Below, one piece after another: positions 11,130-22,571 of a stretch of DNA of 64,000 nucleotides; position 1 is the stretch's first letter, and the number at the start of each line of letters is the position of its first letter. The position numbers and the translations under genes were made by a program. Source of the DNA: Phyllostachys edulis (Eukaryota > Streptophyta > Magnoliopsida > Poales > Poaceae); assembly GCA_036346405.1 (NCBI GenBank), contig CM070550.1, positions 12,434,115 to 12,498,114 of the forward strand, in the 5' to 3' direction. The notes beneath the pieces are model-generated. The model was not told the origin of the DNA and searched no databases. It worked only from the letters and a program-made list of their open reading frames with translations.

Positions 11130-12211
11130 TCCTCTGTACTAGTGGCTGAACTCTGACGTCCATACGAAGCATCAGCAGCTAGCAGCCACCCACGGTATAG
11201 TGACGAAAGCAAAATCGCTGCGTTACAGGGATGCTACACGATTGAATGAGCAGAGCCTTGGATTTTTTTTTTCCAACGTTAATGTGGATTTAACAACTAA
11301 TGGCTTTGTATCTACATGGACGGCATTGCTCGGTTTAGACAGGCCCCTTTCTTGAACGGGACATGAAAGTGATTGATACTGGATAGCGGCATAATCTCAT
11401 AAATTTCCATTCTGTCCCTATTCATATGATGGAACTCCCACATGAGAGTACTGACCTGGGATGCTAGCTGTGCGTGGCGCCATGGATTGCTAGCTTCTGG
11501 TGCAATTAGACTTTTCCAGCCCTGTAGCAACTAGCTGCTGTTATATATTATTCGACTAATTATCAGCGTTGGCAATGTAGAAACGGCTTATATAAAGTCA
11601 TTATCTTAAACTTATGGTAAATACCTTCTCTAACCGTCATATCCTACGGTATGTGTAGACCTAGCATAGATAGGCACTAGGGTTTGTTGGCATTTCCCAT
11701 TTCATTCTCCATAGGGGTGTGCTTTCCCTTTCTGATGGTTTATGTACGAGGCGCTTTGGCTGATGACAATCATTGCCGTCTCTTTCGCTTACTCCTACAC
11801 GTAAGCTTCCGTGATCTCTCGAAAAGGGAGGTCCGGTTTCGATTTGGACCTGTGGAGAGGAAGACAGAAGGGTCACTGGTGGCTGGATAGGAGTATTTTT
11901 TTACCTTGTCCTATCTCAACTTTTCCTGTGCACCACCTTAGTTTGATGTTTGCAAGGAAAATGCTGCGTCCAAATATCTTTGTTGTTTCATGTTTAGAGA
12001 AAAATATCTACGGTATTTGGAGTATAATGCTGAACTGCCATACATCAATGGAAGGTGTTCTCTCTCTCTCTCTCGCTCTTTTGACAATTTTCAATGGAAG
12101 GTGTTAATGCAACGATTTCGGTTCTCAGTTGGTATTTTGAGATATATATATACATCATAAAAAGACGAAAGGTCTAGTTGCAAGGAATCTAATTATTTAT
12201 TCCAGTCTAAC
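11130..12211. other. Intergenic, no gene recognised
   Basis: Only short open frames without recognisable domains. A short CT microsatellite lies at about 12059-12077. The left flank of CACTA-1 (CAT at 12212-12214) follows. Confidence 0.4.
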
Positions 12212-12214
12212 CAT

Positions 12215-12480
12215 CACTACTACAAAAAGACTAATACTGAATGCCTCATCACTGAAGGTTGACCAAAACGATCAGTATTAAATATAATCACAGACGGTTT
12301 TGGTTTAGAGACCGTTTGTATTACTAGCTGCTCTATAAACCGTCTGTGGAGAGGTAATATCGCAACCGGTTCTTTTTTAAAACTGTCTGTGAAGTATCAC
12401 AAACGGTTCTTACAACGAACCGTCTGTGATATTACTAAATATCACAGACGATTTTTCTTAAAACCGTCTATGATACGTCC
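12215..12480. repeat. Type A subterminal repeat array of CACTA-1
   Basis: Repeats of CACAGACGGTTTT and its reverse complement AACCGTCTGTG alternate, so successive units form stem-loops. The first 130 bp match the inverted ends at 22568 and 34801. Such subterminal repeats are transposase-binding sites in En/Spm elements; here that role is inferred. Confidence 0.9.
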
Positions 12481-12648
12481 TGCGACATTGTTCACCGACC
12501 AATAACTCCCCCTAAAGTTGTGCATATGCTTTATTTTAGTTTATTTCCACCGAGTAGATTGCCGCTGCCGCCTCTGTTCACCGACGACCAGCCGTCTTGG
12601 ACCTTCCCCGACTTCATTGACACCTTCCTCGTGATCATGGTGAGTTAC

Positions 12649-13767
12649 TGGAGCATAAGCATCCGTTAATTTGAGTAGTTTCGGGCGTTTACGCCGAAAT
12701 CGCTAGTGAAGCCTATGACGACCTTAGGGCCCCGAGCCATGATAATTAGCAATGCGATGGCACCCTGATGGGACGGGCCTAACTTAGTAAGTTATGGAAT
12801 CTCAGCATTGACTACTCAGGTTGTAGGTTAGGTGCTCAGTGATGGGTAGAGGTGTGAACTACCATATAGTCACATCGCGGGACGGTTCGCCGCTTCCCTG
12901 TCCAACGGTGTGTGTCGGACTAACTTTTTCAGTGGGTTGGTACGATGGTAAAGCACATCGGGAGTGTCAATTGTTGGGATGAAGTTTCGGAAAGGTTTTG
13001 TTGTGATCAGCTCTAATCCAGTTGATTATATCTTGTGGGTAAAGTGTATAACCTCTGCAGAGTGTAAAACTATTCGAATAGTCGCGTTCGCAGTCATGGA
13101 CAATGCTCGGGGATTTCACACGAGGGGTGGATTTTTATAAAACCAATTCAGAAGGGGCAGCTGTGTGATTTAAGTCATATGGTTGTGTGAAAGAAATTGA
13201 TTAGGCTTTGTGTCCTTTGTGAAACCAATTGTTAAAATTATTATTATTTATTTGTTTTGAGTTATGCTTTCAATATATTATTTGTATTCAATTGTAAATG
13301 TTGCATTTATGCAAAATAACCACAAAAGCCACTTCCTTTGGAATAAGCCATCATGTATACATTGCATTCTGTGGTATGACTTGCGAGTACGATTGTGTAC
13401 TCATGCTTGTCATAATCAATCAACAGAAGTGGAGGAATCGTCAGTCAACAAGGTCTACTTCAAGGATCGTGGAGAACTAGGTCGCGCTACCTCAGCCGAT
13501 TACCTGTGGGCATATGGATGGGCTTTACTAAAGTTATTCTGTTACGTTTCGCTGCAGCTTATTTGAGCCATTCGCCTTCTGAGGCACTAACTGTAAGCTT
13601 TGATCTTAAGGTCTTTACTTTGATAATTATTGTTATTTGCCTATTTATTAGTCATCTTTGTATATGGAAATGATATTTCATCTATGTTGCCACTGTGTGT
13701 ACTAGCGTGATCCTATACTAGTGCAGTATACACAGAGGGTCCAGAATTGTATTTTTGGGTCCCGACA
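12649..13767 (+). mobile_element. Gypsy-type solo LTR candidate inside CACTA-1
   Basis: The sequence has the character of a grass gypsy LTR and its last third aligns with 1-486. Candidate ends TGGAGC and CCCGACA are flanked by the 5-bp duplication GTTAC (12644-12648, 13768-13772). It interrupts the region upstream of the TNP2 fragment. The right end is better supported than the left; the match of a 5-bp duplication plus TG could be chance. Confidence 0.5.
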
Positions 13768-13774
13768 GTTACAC

Positions 13775-15181
13775 TCTGTCCTAGGCCGAGAGAACTGAAC
13801 TGTGCTTGTGCTTGTGCTTGTATGGTGTGAAAGTTTCATCCGGTTACTCCGCCAACATGAGAAACTTGTTTCGATGGAAGATTTGAAGTTAATTAGCATG
13901 AAGTTTCATAATTGTCATGTGCTGATGACACATATGCTCCCTATTGTAATTAGAAGTATTTTACTGATCAAGGTCCGAGAGACAATCATGAGGCTGTGTT
14001 ATTTCTTTAACACAATTGCTCAGAAGGCCATCGATCCCGAAGGACTAGATGCTCTGCAGGATGAGGTGGTGACGACTCTGTGTCATCTTGAGATGTATCT
14101 CCTTCCGTCGTTTTTCGATATCATGGTCCATCTTATTGTTCACATTGTGAGGGAGATAAAGATGTGTGGGTCCGTGTTTCTACGTAGCATGTACCCGTTC
14201 GAGAGGTTCATGGGAATTCTCAAGTCCTATGTACGGAATCGATCTCGGCCGGAGGACAACATCGTCGAAGGTTATGCCACCGAAGAGGTTATTGAGTTCT
14301 GCGTTGATTACATCGCTTAGATCGAACCGATAGGTGTGCCTCGATCTCGCCATGAGGGGAGGCTCGAGGATATCGGGACCATCGGAAGGAAAGCAATCAA
14401 TCCATATATGGATGCATATGCTCAAGCCCATTTCACGGCCTTGCAACACATGACTGAAGTGTCCCCGTATATTGACCAGCACAAGGACGTGCTTTGGCAA
14501 TAGCATCCGGAGCGGCCGGATGTTTGGACCACAAGACAACACAACAGTCGGTTCAACCAATGGTTGAAGGACCGACTCGCTAGGAGTTCGTCAAGTGATA
14601 TTCTGACATGGTTGGCAAAAGGGCCAACATTTACAGTTGTGATATGATAAGGATACAACATAAATGGGTACACATTCTATACACAGGCTCAAGATGTAAA
14701 GAGCACTAACCAGAACAGCGTTGTCTGCATAGATGCGTTCAATACCGATGGGTTGAGGAGCTCCTACTATAGGCTCATAGAGGAGATTTGGGAGCTCGAC
14801 TACGCGCTTTTCAAGATCTCCCTATTTCGGTGCCATTGGGTCCATCTCCCACAGGTGAAGGTCGATAAGTACGACGTCACTACCGTGGACCTCGAACGTG
14901 TCGGATACAAAGACGAACCATTCGTACTCGCTAACTTAGTTGTTCAAGTCTTCTATGTAACCGACCAGGTAAATAAGAAGCGTCACGTAGTTCTTCATGG
15001 AAAAAGGAGGACTGTCGGAGTTGAGAATGTAGTGGACGAGGAAGAATACAATCAATTTGACGAGTTGCCTCCTTTCGGAAACGGCAAAAGGGTCAAGGAA
15101 GAACAACATGATGAAACAAGCTACATAGGCGTCGATCATCATGAAGGGCTAATTTTTAAAGGAAATAAGAAAGTAGAATGA
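13775..15181 (+). pseudogene. TNP2-type CACTA transposase, C-terminal half (DUF4218 + DUF4216)
   Basis: From about 13850 the frame shows 'LKLISMKFHNCHVLMTHMLP', 'RETIMRLCYFFNTIAQKAIDPEGL' and 'CGSVFLRSMYPFERFMGILK', the DUF4218 block of plant TNP2 proteins. 'RYxxPxSRHEGRL'-type sequence, 'YAQAHFTALQHMTEVSPYI' and then DUF4216 follow (14753-15100: 'WELDYALFKISLFRCHWV', 'VDLERVGYKDEPFVLANLVVQVFYV'). Stops at about 14320, 14501 and 14646 break it. The N-terminal Transposase_21 region with the catalytic acidic residues is not found upstream; only 12485-12648 and the LTR insertion occupy that space. The same half-protein is on the minus strand of CACTA-3. In intact elements TNP2 cuts at the CACTA ends; this copy cannot. 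Confidence 0.9.
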
Positions 15182-15284
15182 TGAATGAAATGTTTGTGTC
15201 ATATGTTCCGAATTTGCATTTATGTATATGAGAATGTGTCATATGTGAATTTGCATTTGTGTATATGAGAATGTGTTATATGGG

Positions 15285-15576
15285 GAGTTCCACAATGTAG
15301 ATTGAACTTGATTGGGATAAGATTGAACTTAATGGTACATGTGTGTATTTGTTCATGAATGGTTAATTTTAGTTCATTTGAGTTAATTGATTTGTGAAAT
15401 GGATGTGCTTGTTTCTGAAATGAATGTGAATTGGATGTATACATGTAATTATTGTATTTCTACTTATTTCAGAGCGCATGGCTAGCATTTCCTGAGGCTA
15501 GCCAAGAAACAGAAATAAATTTAGCAATACAAAGGAATATCAAAGATGATTCGTTAGGACAAACTGTCTGTGATAC
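15285..15576 (+). repeat. Internal copy of the protease 3' end plus B-side sequence
   Basis: This stretch is a close direct repeat of 20542-20832. Both start in the last codons and stop of the Ulp1-like gene ('CCCACAATGTAGATTGA'), run through the same AT-rich 3' region, and include the hairpin GGCTAGC-ATTTCCTGA-GGCTAGCC and the first CACAGATGG repeats. Here it follows TNP2 rather than a protease, so the junction at about 15285 is a rearrangement. Confidence 0.9.
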
Positions 15577-15705
15577 ATCCTATCACAGATGGTTTCATCT
15601 ACAAACCGTATATGAGACATCAGCTATCACAAACAGTTTAATCTAAAAACCGTATGTGATAGTCAACTATCACAGACGGTTCTACTTTAGAACTGTTTGT
15701 GATAT
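15540..15705. repeat. Internal CACAGACGG repeat array
   Basis: Inverted pairs of ATCACAGACGGTT/AACCGTCTGTGAT lie between TNP2 and gene 2. In CACTA-3 the equivalent array before gene 2 is the outer A end itself (34801-34445), so this array looks like a former element end now internal. Confidence 0.85.
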
Positions 15706-15886
15706 GCCGCTTCGGCTCCCGCGCGATGAGTCTCTTCGTCTCGCGTGCTGACGTTACGATGCGTCTCTTCGTCTCGCGTGCCGACGTTACTCATTATTTT
15801 ATAAGAATGATTATCCACCACCCTAGATGAATCCCCACATTGCTCTACTCTCTTTCGCTTCCTCCATCAGTAGAGTTAAAAAAGCA

Positions 15887-16423
15887 ATGGCTCCCCACTC
15901 TTCTCCCCTGACGCCGACGTTGATGGCCTACTTAGTCATTTTGTACGAGCACCTCGCTATCCGTACACTGGCGAATGATGCGGAAGGACGCTATGCTAAC
16001 AGTGTCCTCCCACTTCCGGCGGAGGTTATGCCGGAGCATGTGATGACCACCTTCCGCCTTCTTAACATCCTCCTCTGCCACGTCTTCTGGGTTGTCTCTC
16101 GCTTCGGACGAGCTAACATCATCGACGTAGTCCTCGAGGAAGATGTTGCACGTCTCCAGGAGGATTACCGTCGCTTGGAATGCGACATCAATACGACGGC
16201 CAATCGGGTCAACCATGCCGAGACACCTCGAGCAAGGTAAGAGAGCCTCTGGGCGTATTTCGACTTAGTCCTTGAGTCAGAGTGTCTTTGAGCTACTCTC
16301 TAACGAGCACGTCAATAGGTGAACGTATTTCGGGGAACCTACGCTGACCCCGAACCCTCTGATGCCGATGACGTCGCCTACGAAGAATTGAAGACGGAGA
16401 TAGCAGTCTACCTGAACCACTAG
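15887..16423 (+). CDS. 'Gene 2': conserved CACTA-encoded protein of unknown function
   Basis: The frame starts 'MAPHSSPLTPTLMAYLVILYE' at 15887, 13 codons after an upstream in-frame ATG region, with a TATA-like TTTTATAA at about 15800. It continues with 'LLCHVFWVVSRFGRANIIDVV' and the charged helical block 'EEDVARLQEDYRRLECDI'. An intron-like gap follows (GTAAGA donor at 16238), then 'YADPEPSDADDVAYEELKTE' to the stop at 16421-16423. Total is about 150 residues. The CACTA-3 copy (33106-34259, minus) keeps 'EEVACLQEDYCRLECDIEVA'-like and 'ADPEPSDADDVAYKTL' sequence. Conservation between two diverged elements suggests it mattered to the family. An in-frame TAG occurs just before the second block, so this copy may be broken or may use a different acceptor. 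I recognise no known domain; a short coiled coil is likely. A TNP1-like accessory role is possible but unproven. Confidence 0.55.
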
Positions 16424-16439
16424 AAATAAGTTGATCTTT

Positions 16440-16678
16440 TTTTATTTCTACGTTTTAAGAAAATCTTTTGTATGAAGCGACTAGCCACGCTGTTTGACCA
16501 TATGTAAATACAAAAAATGATTAAAAAAATCCAGTTTGGAGTTCAAGTTACTTTCTATATTGAACATATTTACTGAATAACGTGTTTATCTTACTATGTC
16601 TTCTATCTGAAAAACAAGTTATACATATAAACTCCTGAGGCTAGCCGAAAAACAAAATCTTTTTTAGCTGTAGAAGGA
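16440..16678. other. Gene 2 3' flank
   Basis: AT-rich sequence matching the reverse complement of about 32990-33105 in CACTA-3, including the 'GCGACTAGCCACGCTG' block. No coding block. Confidence 0.6.
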
Positions 16679-16846
16679 ACTATCACGGGTGGTTTAGTGG
16701 AACAAACCGTCTGTGCTATTTATCAAAGACGGTTATAAAATACAACAGTCTATGATACATCAGCTATCACATACGGTTATTTATTGGAACCGTTTGTGAT
16801 GTGTATTTATCACATATGGTTCTACTTGAGAACCGTGTGTGATGTC
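16679..16846. repeat. Second internal CACAGACGG repeat array
   Basis: Four or five degenerate inverted pairs. It corresponds to the array at about 32800-32975 in CACTA-3. A copy of the GAGGCTAGCC hairpin arm precedes it at 16637. Confidence 0.85.
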
Positions 16847-16849
16847 CTA

Positions 16850-17812
16850 ACCTATTTATATTCGGACTCTAGGGTTTGCCCATGCCCCCCTCCACTCAAA
16901 CGATTAAGTTTCTCTAACTCTCCCTCCTCCTCCGAGCCCATCGCCGCCGTCCTCGATGCCGCCTCCTTCTCGAGCCCGACGTGCCTCCTCCCTCGAGCTC
17001 GCCACCTCCTCCCTGAGCACGAGCCATCGCCTCCTCCTCGAGCCTGCCTCCTCCCCTCCCTAGAGCACGCGTCACCTCCTCCTCCTCCCCTGAGCCTGGC
17101 GCACCTCCCCTTCGACGCCACCCTGCTACTCCGGAAATCAGGTTGATTGTGTGAGCCCAAATCTGAAATCACCTTTAAAAATGAATCCATGCTGAATATT
17201 TACATTGCTCAGATTGCTCAGTGGCTTTGAGTGTCGTTTGCTTCGTGAGTATCACAGCATTTCAATTTAATTACCACTTTGCATTTGATATGTTCTAGTT
17301 AGTGATTCATATTGTATTTGTTTTTATACTGCTACTGGAATATATTGCAATATGGTGTGGTGGGCTTGATATGAATGCTCTGTGATGATAATAGTCTTGT
17401 ACTGAAATTATTTTGATAATCGGGTTTGAACTTGAGCTATAATTGGAATGCTTACTACTGTTGATTGATCTTTAGCATTTAGTCTGTTACTTTCGGTTGG
17501 TTAATTAGTTGAACCTCCAGGTTCTGTGATCCTTAGCAATTCATAATACATGCTATTCTATCAGTCAATTGGGCTTATTGTTGAACTTGTTAAACTGTGA
17601 TCTTTTATACTGTCAATAGATCAAGTTTTATTGGCTGACTGGAGTGTTGTTTCGATGATCATTTTGCTTTGATCTCCTGTTGGCCGAAAGTATTATCTGT
17701 TGTCTTCCCTACATATCCTAATTATTTATTAATTGATGTGTATACCCATAGACATAGAAAATCTTATGATAATATGTTCATGCGTGTCAGAACTTTTATT
17801 TTTTTTGTGAAG
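16850..17812 (+). promoter_or_regulatory. Promoter, CT-rich leader and leader intron of the protease gene
   Basis: TATTTATA at about 16851 is followed by a CT/GC-rich leader (16880-17150), then about 650 bp of T-rich intron-like sequence ending in a pyrimidine tract just before the ATG at 17813. The transcription start and splice sites are inferred from composition only. Confidence 0.45.
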
Positions 17813-20563
17813 ATGTCGTTCGTTCATTCTTCGTCATTGTCGCCTCATGCGTCTCATGTGCCATCCTCTGGAAAATCCAAGCGCGAAAGACGAGGACTAT
17901 TGAAAAGGTCTGAGGGCCGATTTACCATCACTGATGTCGATGCGTCTGGGACCCCTATCAATCCTCGCCGAGCATCATCCGCATTCCGGAGAATGGTCGA
18001 ATAGTTGCACGGGAACGGGCCAAGATCACCTACGATTCATGAAAAGAGTTGATCGATGCTCAGAAAGGTGCGCTGGTGACGGAAATTTTTCGATCGTTCG
18101 AGATCCCGGAAGGACACTAGGCCTCCATGCGATGACATGCATTGCTAGCGGCATGCAAAGAGTGGAAGAACTTCAAGAGCACGCTTATCAAGTAATACGT
18201 GGAGAAGGATCTGACGCCCTTCCAGAAGTATCCGTTCGTGGAGGAGGACTGGCAAGACTTTGTGGTGAAGAAGACGACAGATGATTTTAGAAGTGAAAGT
18301 GCAGCGCACAGGCCCTCCAGGCAAAAAAACAGGCACCCCCACAGACTTGACACCGCTAGGTATGCAGGTAAAATACCGCAATGGAGGGAGCAAGACTAGT
18401 AGGCAATCCGTTGGGATGCCTCCCTGCCATTTGACGGGATCCCTGGTGAGCACGTCTGAAACTGAATAAGAACGAGGTCATCTACCGTATCTTCGGGGGC
18501 CATCTCCTTTCCAAACCCCGCATACGAGGAAGTGACCCAGCGTCTGGTAAGATATCAAACTACATAGTTTATAATTACTCCATAACTTCATAGGAAGTGA
18601 AATAACATGTCGTGAATCCCTCAAAGAAGAGATCACTCATGTCGTTAGAGGTGAGATCACTGATGCCGTTAGAAATGAGATGCAACAGCAGATAGAGGGC
18701 ATTGAGGAAAGGTTTAGGGGAAGTCAGTTGTAAGCCCCCACTGCTACTCTGCTAGCCAGCCCCCCCCCCAACCGTTGGAGTAGCTGTGCGTCCAACCATA
18801 GATTAGAAAGTGACGATAGATTTCCTGTTGATGACATCCTGATAATAATTATTATATCTAGAATGCTCGAGCCATTGATAGGCCTGTTGTAGTAGCTAAT
18901 TTTGTATCGTTATGTAGGTGGCTACGAAGTACAAGCTCCAAGTGAGATATGCCCCCATTGCCCTGGACGTTGCTTGGGGCCAGGCGTATCCATCCGGTGC
19001 CGAGCTCGGGGCCTTGCTGCACGGTGCAAAGCTAGCGCCGGATTTCACAAGAGTGAATGTGGATGGTGTTCATACCAATTTCGAGGTCGTCCTGCTGCAG
19101 ATGCCCCCCAAACGACGAGGTCGTGAGTAACATCTGCCTTGAGCTACCTGCACCGGTATCAACTTCACGGGAAAGTCCTGCAATGGTGTTAAGTCCAGAG
19201 GAGCTATCTTCACCAGAGTTACCTACACCGGAGCTACCTACACCTCATGCCCAATCGACTCCCGTGAAGTCGACCTCTAAAAGCGAGGCGGCATTGGCAA
19301 ATCGAAAAATCTTGATGATCTCCCCTTCTTGCCGTTGGCCCAGAAATTTGTGTTAGGCAAGTCATTGGTAGCGATGGTAGAGCGCCTAGAAACCCTAGAA
19401 ATGGCTTGCACGAGATTACATGCATGGTACGTGCAACATGCCAACAAGACGGATGGACAACGGCTCTCGGGTGTCAACGTCAAGTTCGGGCTGAATCATC
19501 TTCACTACGAGGTTCAAAACTGTGTCTTCACGGTGACCTTCGAGGACTTGTTCTTTCTCTTCAACCTCAACGCCCTCGACGCCTCACTCATGCGATGCTG
19601 GACACTGTAAGTGTGAACAATCACGGTCAACGTTCGTGTAATACTGATAAATGTTATATATAACTCCTTGCTTTTGTGTGTGTGTGTATAAGTAAATCAC
19701 CGGTAGGTTTCCTTGACCCACACTTAGTCTCCATGCAAAGTATCCAAGAGGATGCATCCTTCGTCGAGCGTTACATGAAGATGACATTGATGGCTCACCG
19801 CGACAAGGATTTCATACTTTTGCCCTACAACCAGGGGTAAGTGCTGCACTAGTGACTATACTTGTTGACTTTTACTTTATAAGCAACACGAACTTAGGTT
19901 TAATGACCATAGTGACATATCTATGTAGGTTCCACTGGATTCTAATTGTAATTATACCAAGATGGAACAAGATAATATACCTAGATTCCTCAAAGAGGGC
20001 TGACAACGACTTCTCAGTTGTCTGACGATTAATTGAAGGATAAACACATTTCCTCCATAGATAGCTCTATTGTAGTCTTTCCTTCCTTTGCAATAGCTAA
20101 GGCAAACTTTTTGGAATCACGTAGGTCGTTCACTGTGTACTTTGCTACTGGAGGGAGATCCAAGGGAGGGATCATGTGACATGATCTAAATTTTCCTGTA
20201 TTCGCTAGTACACATTAATCCTATATAACACTTCTTATTAATGCCTCTTGAACTAACCAATTCTATTTTTGAAGTGCCACCAACAGCCGCCGGGCAACAC
20301 CTGTGGATACTATGTTTGCCACAACATACAACACTCCTCGGTTCTGCGATGACCAATGATCCTCAGGTTTGTCAATCTTGCAATAATTATTTCATACTTA
20401 TCAATTTATATATGCATGACTTTAATATTCCTAGCGACAGGTTGCGACCATCACTACAACTGTGTTGGAATAGGCCGAGCTCAAACGCATTCGAGGACAG
20501 TTTGTGTCCTTCTTGTTGCATGAGGTCATAAACCCAAAAGGGCAGTCCCACAATGTAGATTGA
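17813..20563 (+). pseudogene. Transposase_24-like region fused to a Ulp1/C48 cysteine protease
   Basis: The N-terminal part (17813-18540) carries plant Ptta/En-Spm 'Transposase_24' blocks: 'SEGRFTITDVDASGTPINPRR', 'EWKNFKSTLIK', 'YVEKDLTPFQKYPFVEEDWQ' and 'RYAGKIPQWREQD'. A middle block at 18920-19105 ('YKLQVRYAPIALDVAWGQAYP') is common in CACTA proteins. The C-terminal protease spans about 19330-20563 in several exons. His is in 'FHWILIVI' (codon 19933-19935), Asp in 'IIYLDSSK' (codon 19984-19986) and Cys in 'PPGNTCGYYVC' (codon 20302-20304), the order and spacing of Ulp1 peptidases that cleave SUMO-like conjugates. Splice junctions GGGGTAAGT (19836) and TTATGTAG-G (19928) are visible. Stops at 18001, 18192, 20023 and 20494, plus frameshifts, break it. 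Whether the two halves were one protein is inferred from adjacency. A sister protease lies in CACTA-3. Confidence 0.75.
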
Positions 20564-20832
20564 ACTTGATTGCGATAAGATTAAACTTAATGGTACATGT
20601 GTGTATTTGTTCATGAATGGTTAATTTTAGTTAATTGATTTGTGAAATGGATATGTGTGCTTGTTTTCGAAATGAATGTGAATTGGATGTATACATGTAC
20701 TTGTTATGTTTCTGCTTGTTTTAGAGGGCATGGCTAGCATTTCCTGAGGCTAGCCAATAATAAACAAGAATAGATTTAGCAATACAAAAGAATATCACAG
20801 ATGGTTCCTTAGGACAAACCATCTGTGATAGG
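20542..20832 (+). repeat. Protease 3' end and B-side sequence (second copy)
   Basis: Partner of 15285-15576 in its expected place: it covers the protease stop, the 3' flank, the GGCTAGC hairpin and the start of the type B repeats. Confidence 0.9.
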
Positions 20833-21013
20833 TTCTGAGTTAATAACCGTCTATGATAATGCATTATCACGAGCGGTTACGAAGTTAATAAATATGCGTG
20901 ATAGTACGCATCACGCATGATTCAAAACCGTCTGTGATGACCTCATGTCATTACTGACCCATAAACTCAGACGGCTCATGAAACCGTCTGTGATGACATT
21001 TTCTGTTGTAATG
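20790..21013. repeat. Type B subterminal repeats of CACTA-1
   Basis: CACAGATGG/CCGTCTGTGATG units lead to the decayed terminus TTGTAATG. The reverse complement matches the left ends of CACTA-2 (21137) and CACTA-3 (26676), including the 'GTCTGA...TTTATGGGTCAGT' block. Confidence 0.9.
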
Positions 21014-21136
21014 CATGTTTCTTCTTTTACAGAGAGTAGTCTAGCACTCTAGCATGCATGTTTCTTAAAAAGCCGAAAAAACTAATACGTACTGGATAAA
21101 CTAAATACTTAATTTCATTGGAAGTGAACGTTTGGT

Positions 21137-22568
21137 CACTACTACAGAAAAGGTCTTCATAGACGGTTCACAAACGTCATCATAGACAGTTTCGTGAGCC
21201 GTCTGACTTTATGGGTCAGTGATGACATGAGATCATCACAGACACCTTTTGAACCGTCTGTGAAAAAAGCTATTACAGACGGTTCTGAACAAGAACCGTC
21301 TGTGTTAATTACTTATCACAGACGGTTCTTGTTCAGAAACGTCTGTGATAGTCTATTTTCACAAACGGTTCTAAACAAGAACCGTCTGTGATAGTTTTTT
21401 CTATTGCAAAAAAAAACGGATTTTGAGCGAAACCAATCAATTGCTTGATAGTAGTTCCATATGCAACCTCTAGCAAGATAACTAAAATCCAATTAAAATT
21501 CTGATAGCAAACACATTATAGGAAAGGGAAACCAAAAGGTTTCACAACGTCCCCTCTGAATGGAAAAAAAGAATAAAGTTACAAAGTTAAACTAGCTAGA
21601 AACCATCTATGCCTCCAAGCTCCTAAGAACTCATCGGCTTCTTGGATTGGTCTTGTGAGCTCCTCTCTACACCTCACCAGCATATCACAAGATGTTCTTA
21701 CATGTCGTCGAGTTCGACTCAAGCTCGTCGGCAAGGAGAGACGACTGAAAACTTTCGGTGGCGCTCCGAGCTTAGGTAACACAAAATTAAGATAATTTTC
21801 TTTACAACAAACAACCAACAAATTGTGTATGTTTTAGGGATGTACACGTACCTTCCGGCAGTCTACCTCCTGCGGCAGACAAGGAACTCCTCCGCATCCC
21901 TCCTCCTCCTCCTCGTCGGCTGTGTCTCCTCGCCGAACCGCGATGGGGAATCGAGGGTGGTCGCCGGAGCTCAGTGTGGGGAGGGGAGAGGGAGGGATGG
22001 CTATAATATATAAGGACAGCGCCAAAATATTTTGCCTCATGCGCACGCGTTCAAAAATTTTCGAACTCCTGCGCTGTGAATCACAGACGGTTTCATACAA
22101 AAAACGTCTGTGATGACATATTACAGACGGTTCTTAATATGAACTGTCTGTAATAAGTATCTTATCACAGACAGTTTGTGTTAAAAACCGTATGTGATAT
22201 GTATCTTATCACAGACGGTTTCTATTAAAAACCGTCTGTGACATGGAATTTTTCTTGCTCTCTGATTTTACCATGGCTTCAAGCTATGGTAAAATCAAAA
22301 ATACTTATCACAGACGGTTTTTAATACAAACCGTCTGTGATGAGGACGGAAAGTCACAGACGGTTCTTGTTCAGAATCGTCTGTGATACTTCACACATGG
22401 TTTTCAATACGAACTGTATGTGATATTACTTCTTCACAGACGGTTTTTAGCGCAGCCAGTAACACAAACGGTCGCTAAACTAAAACCGTCCATGATTGTA
22501 TTTAATACAGATGGTTTTAGTCAACCGTCTATGATAAGACGTCTAGTGTTAGCCTTTTTATAGTAGTG
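21137..22568. mobile_element. CACTA-2: 1.4-kb non-autonomous CACTA element, TSD GGT
   Basis: The left terminus is CACTACTACAGAAAAGG (type B) and the right terminus, inverted, is CACTACTATAAAAAGG (type A). Identical duplications GGT lie at 21134-21136 and 22569-22571. Both ends carry long CACAGACGGTT arrays in inverted pairs (21160-21400, 22080-22540). The core (21400-22080) contains no CACTA gene; it has short open frames and a GC-rich stretch at 21840-21990 with a TATA-like TATAATATATAA at about 22002. It is inverted relative to CACTA-1. Confidence 0.92.
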
Positions 22569-22571
22569 GGT

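Larger units (their letters stand above)
12215..21013 (+). mobile_element. CACTA-1: 8.8-kb CACTA (En/Spm) element, TSD CAT
   Basis: The left terminus is CACTACTACAAAAAG. The right terminus, read inward, is the decayed CATTACAACAGAAAA. Identical 3-bp duplications CAT lie at 12212-12214 and 21014-21016. The left end is type A (near-identical to the inverted right ends of CACTA-2 and CACTA-3) and the right end is type B (near-identical to their left ends). Order inside: A subterminal repeats, gypsy LTR insertion, TNP2 C-terminal fragment, repeat array, gene 2, repeat array, Transposase_24/Ulp1 gene, B repeats. The TNP2 catalytic half is absent, so it is not autonomous by itself. Confidence 0.88.

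Noticed and set aside
12215..22568. A single 10.4-kb CACTA element spanning both termini
   Set aside because: The flanking trinucleotides differ (CAT versus GGT), and internal ends at 21013 and 21137 each pair with the correct duplication, so there are two elements.
21137..22568. CRISPR-like array from the regularly spaced CACAGACGGTT repeats
   Set aside because: This is a plant nuclear sequence. Repeats alternate in orientation and diverge, and spacers are variable in length; they are CACTA subterminal repeats.
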